A stretch of 9,999 bases of DNA from assembly GCA_964528035.1 (NCBI GenBank), contig CAZGQY010000154.1, positions 1 through 9,999 on the forward strand, in the 5' to 3' direction. Shown here piece after piece: positions 1 through 6,704 of the stretch. The stretch is from CAZGQY01 sp964528035. GTDB taxonomy: Bacteria; Pseudomonadota; Gammaproteobacteria; Methylococcales; UBA1147. The notes under the pieces are model-generated. The model was not told where the DNA came from. It ran no database searches and saw only the letters and a list, made by a program, of their open reading frames with translations. A program made the position numbers and the translations under genes. Numbering within the stretch: position 1 is the stretch's first letter; every line of letters starts with the position of its first letter.

Positions 1-2
1 CT

Positions 3-206
3 ACAACGCAGAAGACGGACAATAAGACCAGTCAGGATTCGTATATTATTGAATCGTCGCGCCTTAGGCTACAAGCCTTTGATTGTTTGGGACGCGCAGC
101 GACGTCCAACTATGCTGCTACAACACACCGTTGTAGCGATCCAAATAATCAAAGGCTTACACCCGCAATAAAATGCACGCTGAATGACACCCATTTTTTT
201 AAGTAA
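3..206 (+). CDS. 3' end of an upstream gene, probably exported/periplasmic (partial, unrecognised)
   Basis: The third forward frame is open from the window edge to TAA at 204-206, giving 67 residues and ending in FFK. It is chosen over the first frame, also open to 171, because its residue mix is ordinary (DSYIIESSRLRLQAF, then polar Thr/Asn-rich sequence) whereas the first frame is unnaturally Arg-rich. It also ends only a few bases before the next gene. Three cysteines (residues 28, 44 and 58 of the visible part) would suit a disulfide-stabilised periplasmic domain, like the paired cysteines of the next gene's product. By position a PilN/GspL-like or other filament-assembly component would be expected, but nothing visible identifies the family. 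An inverted repeat (73-158) lies inside this reading frame. Confidence 0.5.
   Translation, partial: TTQKTDNKTSQDSYIIESSRLRLQAFDCLGRAATSNYAATTHRCSDPNNQRLTPAIKCTLNDTHFFK
73..158 (+). repeat. 86-nt inverted repeat enclosing inner hairpins
   Basis: AAGCCTTTGATTGTTTGG (73-90) is the reverse complement of 141-158 at 17 of 18 positions. The single exception becomes a G-U pair in plus-strand RNA but an A-C mismatch in minus-strand RNA, so a plus-strand transcript could form an unbroken 18-bp stem. The loop contains a perfect 8-bp hairpin (GCTACAAC 117-124 with GTTGTAGC 130-137, 5-nt loop) and a weaker one (GGACG 90-94 with CGTCC 103-107). It ends about 50 nt before the PilO-like gene. A role in mRNA processing or translation is inference. 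Confidence 0.7.
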
Positions 207-215
207 AAATTGATT

Positions 216-833
216 GTGAAACTCGAATTCCAAAGACTAAAGGACTCATCAGCTTTACTAAGCATCGCCATTTTGATCGGATTAAGCGCGTTGTTTCTGA
301 TGAATGAAATTGAGAACCAGGTAAACAGCCAAAAAGATCAATCCGACAGGAAATTACAGATATTAGAAAATCAACTGAAAAACCGCAGGGAAAATCAACA
401 AATCATTACCGAATATGGAAATTCGTTTGTAAAACAATTGGCAGCAGGCCAATTTATGCAGGAAAACAGAATGAACTGGATCGCTTCTGTAAGGAATCAG
501 GCCGAACGAATGAAACTGCCCGAAATGAAATATACCTTAGGGTCACGTAAACCATTTGAAGCTAACAGCTTTGCAGAAATCACAATCTACGAGACACCCA
601 TTACGCTTGAATTTGGCATGATACATGAAGCAGACCTGATCAATCTTGTCGGACATTTTACCAAAGCGCGGCTCGGTCGATTCAGTTCTGATCAATGTTC
701 TCTCGAACGTATAGGAGGTATTGATGAATTCCTTGCTGACCAGGCCAATTTATCCGCATCCTGCTCATTAAAATGGTTCAGCTTCGCTAAAAAGGTGCCA
801 GCCAATGAATCGACATTGGCCGCTGCCCAATGA
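216..833 (+). CDS. PilO/GspM-like (MshJ-like) inner-membrane assembly protein
   Basis: This is probably a bitopic inner-membrane component of the alignment subcomplex that links the filament platform to the outer membrane. A short cytoplasmic N-terminus is followed by one membrane helix (about residues 13-29 from GTG 216), a charged Gln/Lys/Glu-rich segment likely to form a coiled coil (about 32-66), and a periplasmic alpha/beta domain with a Cys pair late in the chain (...QCSLER... and ...SASCSLKWF...). That architecture and length (about 205 aa) match PilO, GspM and MshJ rather than any enzyme. The start is uncertain: TTG 210 and GTG 216 are in frame and neither has a convincing Shine-Dalgarno. 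GTG is preferred because it gives a normal V/M-K-L start. The stop overlaps the next start (ATGA), so the two are probably translationally coupled. The family call rests on architecture and context, not on a diagnostic motif. Confidence 0.6.
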   Translation: MKLEFQRLKDSSALLSIAILIGLSALFLMNEIENQVNSQKDQSDRKLQILENQLKNRRENQQIITEYGNSFVKQLAAGQFMQENRMNWIASVRNQAERMKLPEMKYTLGSRKPFEANSFAEITIYETPITLEFGMIHEADLINLVGHFTKARLGRFSSDQCSLERIGGIDEFLADQANLSASCSLKWFSFAKKVPANESTLAAAQ

Positions 834-1327
834 ACACCTCTACATCTTCATTAATACTTGGCGTATCTCTATTGATTCAGGCAGCTAGCGCCAGCGGATT
901 GGAGAAACTTTTCACCAATAAATCCCAGAGAGCTCATTTGGATGCTATTCGATACGGCTTGGAAACAGAAACACCCACTGAAAGTAAACAAATCGCCAGT
1001 AAAATCACTGTAAACGGTTTGATACTCAGTCCTGGTGGACATAATCAGGTGTGGATTAACGGCAGCAATTCGCAGCTTGAGCACGCAGCGAATGGTTTTT
1101 CAACGAATAAACACCGGGTCCGTTACAACAAGGTTCCACTGCGTATAAGCGATACATTCGCCCAAATCAAACTACGGCCGGGTGAAACACTTTTCACCGT
1201 CGATAGCAGTAAGAAAGATTCGTATCAATGGGAACCTGATCCCATTCCCGCCGTTAGCCCCTCCACCAAACAGCTAAAAAGTAACACTACAGCGAATAGT
1301 AATTCTCCATTAACAAATACACCATGA
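830..1327 (+). CDS. secreted MshK/PilP-like filament assembly protein
   Basis: The 165-aa product has a Sec signal peptide (hydrophobic core about residues 7-17, cleavage near Ala21-Ser22). It then carries the pattern GLEKLFTNKSQRAHLDAIR (residues 23-41), seen in small periplasmic proteins beside type IV filament operons. Next is a compact beta-rich stretch, ITVNGLILSPGGHNQVWING (59-78), ending near KLRPGETLFTVDSS (114-127). This layout, an LF..xxR..LDxxR helix followed by a small PilP/GspC homology-region-like beta domain, fits MshK or PilP, which bridge the inner-membrane PilO-like protein and the secretin. The tail (about 135-165) is Ser/Pro/Asn/Thr-rich and probably disordered. It overlaps its neighbour by ATGA on both sides. 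The family is inferred from pattern and position, and no enzyme motif is present. Confidence 0.6.
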   Translation: MNTSTSSLILGVSLLIQAASASGLEKLFTNKSQRAHLDAIRYGLETETPTESKQIASKITVNGLILSPGGHNQVWINGSNSQLEHAANGFSTNKHRVRYNKVPLRISDTFAQIKLRPGETLFTVDSSKKDSYQWEPDPIPAVSPSTKQLKSNTTANSNSPLTNTP

Positions 1328-2685
1328 AAGCCGGCAAAACGAAACGATTGAATAACAGCCTGTATCTTCAAAATGGGGCTGCTTTGTTGCTTTTCGTGTT
1401 AGTCGGTCTGGTCTCGATTACCAGCGTATTTTTGACTGCGCTTAACCAACAGCAGCCAGCAAGTGCTGCTAAAGGTGATATGGCTGTTCTGAAAACAGCT
1501 CATACCGCACTGATCGGCTATGCATCCATATTTTCAGATATGAACACCAATCGCCTGCCGGGCTATCTGCCCTGCCCGGACAGCAATGGAGACGGCCTTT
1601 CCAATTCTCCCTGTGGTGCGGTTGGGGAATCCGCTATCGGCCGATTGCCCTGGCAAACCTTAGGTCTGCCGCCACTCCGGGATCATTCGGGTACCTGTCT
1701 GTGGTACGCAGTCTCCGGACACTACAAAGAAAACCCAGCCGGAAATTTGTCCGTGGATACAGAGGGCCAGTTTATTATTTACGATGCCAGTCTATCGGTC
1801 AGGATTGGTTCAACACCGATAGACCAGGCAATCGCGATCGTATTCGCGGCGGGTGCAATCGTTCCGGGACAAATCAGAAGCCAAACGGTAGCGAGTCGTA
1901 CAGAGTGCGGCAGTCAGATTTCAGCTGATCAAATCAACCGGGTGTCAAATTATCTCGAATCCAGAAATGGTATAAACAACAGCCAGGGAACCCGAAGCGG
2001 CGCCGGAACCGGATTAGCCGGAAGCGTTCCGATTCCATCAAATCTGGCCGCCACTGTAATTTCAGCACCGAGCTTTCCAGAAACTGGCGGCACTGATTTC
2101 AATGATACGATGATCTGGATTACACCCAATGATTTCAACAAAGTCTATCAACGTATGCTCGCCTGGGTCGGCAACCAAACGCAATCCTGCCTGCAAACTT
2201 ACAGTGCATCCAATCTTGGCAAATATCCCTGGCCTGCGGTACTCGATGGTGCCAATTCACCCGATTATGCAGACGACCCCAATCAGCGATTTGGACGTAT
2301 CGCCAACGATTTGAGTAATACCGCACTGTCTGGAATCTCAGCGAGCTGGCCAACAGGTTGTTTTAACTGGAGCTGGTGGAATAATTGGCGGGAATTGATT
2401 TTTTATGCAGTTGATAAAAACTCTGCACCCACCTTGATTAGTGGAACTTTAGTACGCGTCGATACAACCGCAACTCCGATGGGACTGCTAATTGCGGGCC
2501 GCAGGAATTCAAGCCAGTCACGCTCCAGTAATAGTGATAAAGCTAATATCAACAACTATCTGGAATCCTCCAATATCCCTGCAAGCGGAGCAGGCCTGAT
2601 CCCACCTGGAAACGAGGATTTCCAAACGACCAACCTTGCGAGTTCTTCCGATGATTATGTCTGTACTGCGACATCCTGTCCGTAA
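1324..2685 (+). CDS. large GspK-like prepilin with a duplicated globular domain
   Basis: This 453-aa protein has a basic leader ending QNG (residue 18), then AALLLFVLVGLVSITSVFL, a class III signal-like hydrophobic helix. Position +5 is Leu, not the usual Glu. GspK, the tip pseudopilin, is the known family that also lacks Glu5 and is unusually large, so a tip/minor role is the best inference. The body begins with LPCPDSNGDG (82-91) and GRLPW (106-110), shared with the next gene. Two lobes look homologous: CLWYAV...ADQINRVSNYLES (about 125-213) and LIFYAV...DKANINNYLES (about 358-415), each closing on NYLES. FNDTMIWITP (259-268) matches FDDLIVWIAP of the next gene. Nine cysteines suggest disulfides. 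The start overlaps the previous stop (ATGA). Processing by prepilin peptidase is assumed, not shown. Confidence 0.7.
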   Translation: MKAGKTKRLNNSLYLQNGAALLLFVLVGLVSITSVFLTALNQQQPASAAKGDMAVLKTAHTALIGYASIFSDMNTNRLPGYLPCPDSNGDGLSNSPCGAVGESAIGRLPWQTLGLPPLRDHSGTCLWYAVSGHYKENPAGNLSVDTEGQFIIYDASLSVRIGSTPIDQAIAIVFAAGAIVPGQIRSQTVASRTECGSQISADQINRVSNYLESRNGINNSQGTRSGAGTGLAGSVPIPSNLAATVISAPSFPETGGTDFNDTMIWITPNDFNKVYQRMLAWVGNQTQSCLQTYSASNLGKYPWPAVLDGANSPDYADDPNQRFGRIANDLSNTALSGISASWPTGCFNWSWWNNWRELIFYAVDKNSAPTLISGTLVRVDTTATPMGLLIAGRRNSSQSRSSNSDKANINNYLESSNIPASGAGLIPPGNEDFQTTNLASSSDDYVCTATSCP

Positions 2686-2689
2686 TTCC

Positions 2690-3364
2690 ATGCACTCAGC
2701 GACCAGCTGTCAGCAACATGGTTTCACGCTGATCGAAGTCGCCATTGTTTTAGTCATCATGGGATTCATTCTGGGTGGGCTATTTGCACCCTTGTCCACA
2801 CAATACGAAAACTCCAGGCGCAGCGAGAGCAATGAAACACTGAAACAAATTGTCGATGCTTTATATGGCTATGCCCTGGTAAATGGCCGATTGCCCTGTC
2901 CGGACAGTAACGGCAATGGCCAGGAAAATCTCTCCGGAAACAACTGTGCAGCATTGGGCGGCAGTTTACCCTGGACAACATTGGCCAACGGACAAAACGA
3001 TGCATGGGGTCAGAATTTTGGCTACCGTATCGCCGCAGATTTCGCGGATACAGTAGACGGTACCGGGTGTGGCACGATCACGCCCGGCGTCTCCTTCGAA
3101 CTGTGCTCAACTGGTAATATCACCATTCTGGATCAGTCGGGGGGTAATCTGGTTGCGCAAAACATTCCAGCAGTGATTTTTTCCACCGGCAAAAACTGGG
3201 CCTCATCCACCTCCGCAGACGAAATCGAAAATACCGATGGTGATGCAGTCTTTGTTTCGAAAATCTACAGCAATGTAGCGGGTGCTGAATTTGATGATCT
3301 GATCGTGTGGATCGCACCCACTATTTTGAAAACCCGTATGGTTGATGCGGGTCGTTTGCCCTAA
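2690..3364 (+). CDS. type IV prepilin-like (minor pseudopilin) protein
   Basis: A classic prepilin: leader MHSATSCQQHG, cleavage before Phe12, then FTLIEVAIVLVIMGFILGGLF with Glu at +5, needed for N-methylation and filament assembly. The C-terminal globular domain carries LPCPDSNGNG (68-77), GSLPW (91-95), DAWG (104-107) and FDDLIVWIAP (201-210). These are the same landmarks as the gene before it, so the two are paralogues. ATG 2690 is chosen because it gives an 11-residue leader four bases after the upstream stop. ATG 2657, ATG 2651 and TTG 2636 are in frame and would overlap the upstream gene with long leaders. None has a clear ribosome binding site, so coupling to upstream translation is likely. 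The product is 224 aa, larger than a GspH/I/J core, and is probably a minor subunit placed by a shared assembly machine. Confidence 0.8.
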   Translation: MHSATSCQQHGFTLIEVAIVLVIMGFILGGLFAPLSTQYENSRRSESNETLKQIVDALYGYALVNGRLPCPDSNGNGQENLSGNNCAALGGSLPWTTLANGQNDAWGQNFGYRIAADFADTVDGTGCGTITPGVSFELCSTGNITILDQSGGNLVAQNIPAVIFSTGKNWASSTSADEIENTDGDAVFVSKIYSNVAGAEFDDLIVWIAPTILKTRMVDAGRLP

Positions 3365-3384
3365 TTTCTCATCGAATATCCGTC

Positions 3385-4182
3385 ATGCAATACACGCTCA
3401 ATATACCCGGTCAATTCAGACAACTATTAACTTTGGCAATAAATGGCGTATACGAAGCCTGTCATAGCCGAATACTTTGGGTAATTTTCACTCTAATGCT
3501 GGTTGGCTTCACGCTGACTTTATTCATCGGTCAGGTCACAATTTCCGATTCCGTAAGAATCCAACAGGGTATTCTCGCTGCATTTCTCAGAGTGGCAATG
3601 ATCTTCGTTCTAACTCTATACGTCGTTACCAGCAGTGTACGGGAAATTCAGCAGCAATCGATGCTTGTGTTACTCTCGCTGCCTATACCGCGATCAATAA
3701 TTTTATTTGCTAAATTTCTTAGCTATGCCTTGATATCGTTAGTCGTAGTGTTTCTCGCGTCCATTGAACTGAGTCTATTTGCACCCATTTTAAATATCAT
3801 TCCCTGGGCGATCACACTCTGGATTGAATCACTGATTGTGATTGCATTCAGTCTGCTTTGTGCCTTCAGCTTTGGCCAGGTTCCGCTGGCAATCACTGTA
3901 ACCTCAGGATTTTATCTGCTTTCTCGAAGCATGAGTTCAATTTTGTTGATTGCCCATAACCCGATCCTGCACCAGGATTCAATCGGCCAAAATATTCTAA
4001 TTTCCACCATTGACTTTATCGCATTCCTTCTGCCTGACCTGGATCACTATTCGAAAGCCAGCTCTCTCATGTACGGCACTGAACCCGCCTTTGGTTTATC
4101 TTATTTGCTCACACAGGGGATTATTTATATTTCATTGCTTTCAATGATCGCACTGATTGATCTCTACAGAAAGAATTTTTAA
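3385..4182 (+). CDS. ABC-2 type transporter permease
   Basis: The 265-aa polytopic membrane protein has hydrophobic segments near residues 30-50, 64-85, 108-132, 137-163, 166-190 and 245-261, the six-helix plan of ABC-2 permeases. Between helices 2 and 3 lies REIQQQSMLVLLSLPIPRS (86-104), the conserved cytoplasmic segment of this class (pattern S-x-R-E-x-E-x-G-T-x-x-x-L-L-x-x-P-x-x-R) that contacts the ATPase, here with Gln-Gln-Ser in place of the usual acidic/Gly/Thr residues. It most likely pairs with the ATPase gene at 5678, two genes downstream, to export or extract a substrate from the membrane. The substrate is unknown. It starts 20 bases after the prepilin stop and abuts the next gene with no gap. 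Its place between prepilin genes suggests a function tied to the filament, which is inference. Confidence 0.75.
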   Translation: MQYTLNIPGQFRQLLTLAINGVYEACHSRILWVIFTLMLVGFTLTLFIGQVTISDSVRIQQGILAAFLRVAMIFVLTLYVVTSSVREIQQQSMLVLLSLPIPRSIILFAKFLSYALISLVVVFLASIELSLFAPILNIIPWAITLWIESLIVIAFSLLCAFSFGQVPLAITVTSGFYLLSRSMSSILLIAHNPILHQDSIGQNILISTIDFIAFLLPDLDHYSKASSLMYGTEPAFGLSYLLTQGIIYISLLSMIALIDLYRKNF

Positions 4183-4899
4183 ATGTTTAGCCTCGCCAAA
4201 AAAGAAAAGCCTTTTTCGGCAGTGCCTGTGTGGGTCTTGATCGTGTTTGTACTCGCACTTAGCATGCAGATTTTTGCCCGATCTTCTGCATTAACCTCGC
4301 ATAATATTCAACCCCAAGATCTAAAAACTCCAACAGACACCAATACCCTTAGACTAATATCGGTCGGTGAACCTGAAATTCTATCGATTGGCCTGATGCT
4401 TTGGCTGCAGTCGTTCGATAACCAGCCAGGAATCAGCATACCTCTCGCAGACCTCGATTATAAAAAAGTGGTCGGCTGGCTTACACGAATAACAGAACTT
4501 GACCCAAGGTCGCAGTACCCACTGTTTTTCGCCTGTCATATCTATGGCCGAGTTAATGACCCGGATAACCTCAGACTGATCATCAGTTTCATCTACGATC
4601 GTTTCAAGCAAAATCCAAACCACAACTGGAGATGGCTGGCCCATAGCGTGGTTCTCGCCAAACATCGGCTTAAAGATATCAAACTGGCCACTCATCTGGC
4701 CGCCGAATTGCGACTTCGGGCGACTGGCAAGCAAGTGCCCCATTGGGCTAAACAAATGGAAATTGGTCTTTTGGAAACCCAAGGTGAATATGAAACCGCG
4801 GCTCTACTCATTGGTGGGCTGATTCAAAGCGGCCAAATTACCGATCCGCAGGAATTGTTATTTCTGAACCAGAGACTAATAAATTTAAACACGCAATAG
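4183..4899 (+). CDS. membrane-anchored TPR-like helical-repeat protein, conserved-looking, unnamed
   Basis: No named family is recognised. The 238-aa protein has a short basic N-terminus (KKEK), one membrane helix (about 14-32), and a soluble part that is almost wholly helical. The segment LDPRSQYPLFFACHIYGRV (106-124), then WRWLAHSVVLAKHRLKDIKLATHLAAELR (149-177) and HWAKQMEIGLLETQGEYETAALLIGGLI (187-214), shows the A-G/A-Y spacing of tetratricopeptide-like helix pairs. Such an anchor would hold partner proteins at the inner membrane on the periplasmic side. Its ATG follows the permease stop directly, so the two are surely co-translated and perhaps act together. The last part (SGQITDPQELLFLNQRL) has the feel of a conserved closing helix. 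A role as scaffold for the ABC permease or for prepilin insertion is inference only. Confidence 0.6.
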   Translation: MFSLAKKEKPFSAVPVWVLIVFVLALSMQIFARSSALTSHNIQPQDLKTPTDTNTLRLISVGEPEILSIGLMLWLQSFDNQPGISIPLADLDYKKVVGWLTRITELDPRSQYPLFFACHIYGRVNDPDNLRLIISFIYDRFKQNPNHNWRWLAHSVVLAKHRLKDIKLATHLAAELRLRATGKQVPHWAKQMEIGLLETQGEYETAALLIGGLIQSGQITDPQELLFLNQRLINLNTQ

Positions 4900-4918
4900 A
4901 AATCAAAGTTATAGAGCT

Positions 4919-4952
4919 TTTTCGCTGCACAATTCTCAAAATACACTATGCT
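4919..4952 (+). promoter_or_regulatory. weak candidate promoter in the only large gap of the filament cluster
   Basis: The 101-base gap 4900-5000 contains TACACT (4942-4947) with an overlapping TATGCT (4947-4952) as possible -10 boxes. A T-rich TTTTCG (4919-4924) lies 17 bases upstream of the first. The match is poor at -35. It is reported because this is the only gap of over 50 bases between filament genes and it precedes a prepilin, which often needs more expression than assembly proteins. No operator or terminator is seen. Confidence 0.2.
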
Positions 4953-5000
4953 TAATGGAAGTTCGTTTCAAGGCTGCAAACACGACAACAGGTTTTTAAC

Positions 5001-5651
5001 ATGAAAAAGCAATCAGGTTTTACATTAATAGAAATCGCCATTGTTCTGGTCATCATCGGATTATTGACTGGCGGGGTATTAAAAGGTCAGGAAATGATTA
5101 CCAATGCCAAAGTGCGCAATTTAATCACTCAGATGGATGGATTAAAGGTCGCCGTTCTGGGGTTTCAGGACCGCTACAGAACTTTGCCAGGCGATAGTTC
5201 CACAGCGGCAGCATTGATCGGTAACGGTGCGGTCAACTGTGCGACAAACTGCGACAACGGTTTAATCCAGCCCTGGCCTAATACTTCATTGGTAACCAAT
5301 CACCTATCCTCAGCGGGATTTTATGCTGGTGCTTTCGCTACAGCAGAAACCAATGCCACTCCAACCACTCAAAACGCCCCCGCTAATCCCTGGGGAGGAC
5401 CAATATTTGTGGCCTATTGGAATCAGTACTACAACGTAGGCGCGGCAACAAGTAGAAACGGCGTATATACGGGCCGTTCTATTCCGTCAAGTATAATGGC
5501 GGAGATTGATCGAAAAGTCGATGATGGCACTCCTCAAACAGGAACTTTTCGCTCGGCCTGGCCGACAACTACAACCGCAACCTGCGTTACCGGTAACGCC
5601 TGGGTCACCGCTAACGGCGGCGCGGACTGCACTGGAGTACAGTTTTTCTAA
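5001..5651 (+). CDS. type IV prepilin-like protein (possible main subunit of the filament)
   Basis: The leader MKKQSG is followed by FTLIEIAIVLVIIGLLTGGVLKGQ, a textbook class III signal with cleavage after Gly6 and Glu at +5 (residue 11). It then continues EMITNAKVRNLITQMDGLKVAV, FQDRYRTLPGDSS (55-67), and near the C-terminus IDRKVDDGTPQTG (169-181). These landmarks (LPGD and the I-D-x-K-x-D-D-G-x-P motif) recur in a widespread family of prepilin-like proteins. Cysteines at 80/84 and 195/210 could form two disulfides, the last pair making a C-terminal loop. At 216 aa it is longer than GspG. AGG at 4989-4991 with spacing of about 9 is a modest ribosome binding site, and it has its own upstream gap. 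The short basic leader and separate spacing make it the best candidate for an abundant subunit, which is inference. It sits between the TPR-like gene and the ABC ATPase. Confidence 0.85.
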   Translation: MKKQSGFTLIEIAIVLVIIGLLTGGVLKGQEMITNAKVRNLITQMDGLKVAVLGFQDRYRTLPGDSSTAAALIGNGAVNCATNCDNGLIQPWPNTSLVTNHLSSAGFYAGAFATAETNATPTTQNAPANPWGGPIFVAYWNQYYNVGAATSRNGVYTGRSIPSSIMAEIDRKVDDGTPQTGTFRSAWPTTTTATCVTGNAWVTANGGADCTGVQFF

Positions 5652-5677
5652 GGCAATTCGATCCTGAATTTTTTGTA

Positions 5678-6481
5678 ATGTGGACACCACTACCGAATAC
5701 GGACTGTGTATCGGCATCAATCGAGTTCAGCAGACTCGTCAAAACTCACGGCAAAACTAAAGTTCTTAGTAATCTTGATCTAATAGTCGAACCTGGAATC
5801 ACGCTAGGCCTTGTCGGTACCAACGGTGCCGGCAAGACCACGCTAATCAAATGCATGCTTGATTTCTGTCATCTGGACAACGGCAAAATTTCAATTTTTG
5901 GCGTCCCACATACTCAGGTAATAGCACGCTCTCAATTGGTGTACTTACCGGAACATTTCCAGGCACCGGGTTACCAAACCGGGGAACGCTTCCTTCGCCT
6001 GATGCTGCAACTACACAATCAGTCCTATGAGCGCACCGCCGCACTGAAGTTATTCAACCGGCTTGGTCTTGAACCCAAGGCACTCGCACAAAGAATACGC
6101 ACTTATTCCAAGGGTATGGCGCAAAAACTGGGACTGGTACTCTGTCTGCTCGCTGACAGGCCATTAATGGTACTGGATGAGCCCATGAGCGGTCTCGATC
6201 CTCGATCAAGGATACAATTCAAAGAATTAATGTCAGAACAGAAGCAATCCGGAAAAACACTATTTTTCAGTACACACATGCTCAACGACGTGGAAAGCCT
6301 GTGCGACCAGATCGCCATACTCCACGATGGGCAAATCCACTTTGTGGGTACACCAGAACACTGTTGCAAAACCTATCACGCCGATTCTTTGGAAGCAGCG
6401 TATATGAATTGCATCGAATCCAAACCCCCGAACAGCAACAGCACAAAGAAACAGTCCGCGAAACTGCAATCTGTTGCCTGA
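5678..6481 (+). CDS. ABC transporter ATP-binding protein, partner of the ABC-2 permease
   Basis: The 267-aa product is a single nucleotide-binding domain. Walker A is GTNGAGKTT (47-55). The Q-loop region reads YLPEHF (89-94), with Glu where many ABC proteins have Gln, as is common in NatA/CcmA-type ATPases. The signature is YSKGM (143-147) instead of LSGGQ, Walker B is LMVLDEP (163-169), the D-loop is SGLDP (171-175) and the switch His is H200 (STHML). The C-terminal 20 residues are Ser/Lys/Asn-rich and likely flexible. All catalytic parts are intact, so it should hydrolyse ATP to drive the permease encoded at 3385. It follows the prepilin stop by 26 bases and is the last gene of the cluster. 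No strong Shine-Dalgarno precedes ATG 5678 and no later in-frame start would keep the first strand. The transported substrate cannot be read from the sequence. Confidence 0.9.
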   Translation: MWTPLPNTDCVSASIEFSRLVKTHGKTKVLSNLDLIVEPGITLGLVGTNGAGKTTLIKCMLDFCHLDNGKISIFGVPHTQVIARSQLVYLPEHFQAPGYQTGERFLRLMLQLHNQSYERTAALKLFNRLGLEPKALAQRIRTYSKGMAQKLGLVLCLLADRPLMVLDEPMSGLDPRSRIQFKELMSEQKQSGKTLFFSTHMLNDVESLCDQIAILHDGQIHFVGTPEHCCKTYHADSLEAAYMNCIESKPPNSNSTKKQSAKLQSVA

Positions 6482-6560
6482 AGTCTCACGCTCTATCTGA
6501 ACCAACGCATTGCCATTAGAATGAGCGTGCTATGATTCCTGCCTAACATTTTTCAGTACT

Positions 6561-6572
6561 CCTGATCTCAGG
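6561..6572. promoter_or_regulatory. CCTGA-N2-TCAGG dyad, copy 1
   Basis: CCTGATCTCAGG is a 10-base perfect dyad with a 2-base centre in the gap between the ABC ATPase and the macro-domain gene. It is nested inside a larger inverted repeat, ATTTTTC (6548-6554) with GAAAAAT (6572-6578). The two-base centre is too small for an RNA loop, which favours a protein-binding site, but an RNA hairpin formed by the outer arms is possible. Upstream, CACGCTC (6487-6493) and GAGCGTG (6523-6529) form another 7-bp inverted repeat without a T tract. Confidence 0.35.
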
Positions 6573-6630
6573 AAAAATTAGTGATCCCTGGCCAAATAAA
6601 GTAGGCTGGCGTTAAGAAACAAGTCGCTTG

Positions 6631-6660
6631 TTGATTCGTTGCCCTGAAATCAGGTAGTCT
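6631..6660 (+). promoter_or_regulatory. CCTGA-N2-TCAGG dyad, copy 2, inside a candidate promoter for the macro-domain gene
   Basis: CCTGAAATCAGG (6643-6654) repeats the consensus of the dyad 82 bases upstream. It falls in the 18-base spacer between TTGATT (6631-6636, near TTGACA) and TAGTCT (6655-6660, a partial -10). If that promoter is real, a bound dimer would block it, and the upstream copy could support looping or cooperative binding. The promoter match is moderate and the regulator is unknown. Confidence 0.3.
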
Positions 6661-6704
6661 TAACTTTGAATTAATGTTTAGCAAAGCAATCACACAAAAC
6701 TTCA

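Noticed and set aside
1..171. Open first forward frame at the window start
   Set aside because: Its translation is Arg-rich and unlike a normal protein, and it stops 35 bases earlier than the overlapping third frame, which has an ordinary composition and the tight operon spacing.
4381..4782. 133-codon minus-strand frame
   Set aside because: It lies wholly inside the TPR-like gene, whose product has a coherent membrane anchor and helical repeats, and it has no independent start signal.
6487..6529. Inverted repeat CACGCTC/GAGCGTG as a terminator for the ABC ATPase gene
   Set aside because: The loop is 29 nt and no T tract follows, so it does not fit an intrinsic terminator.
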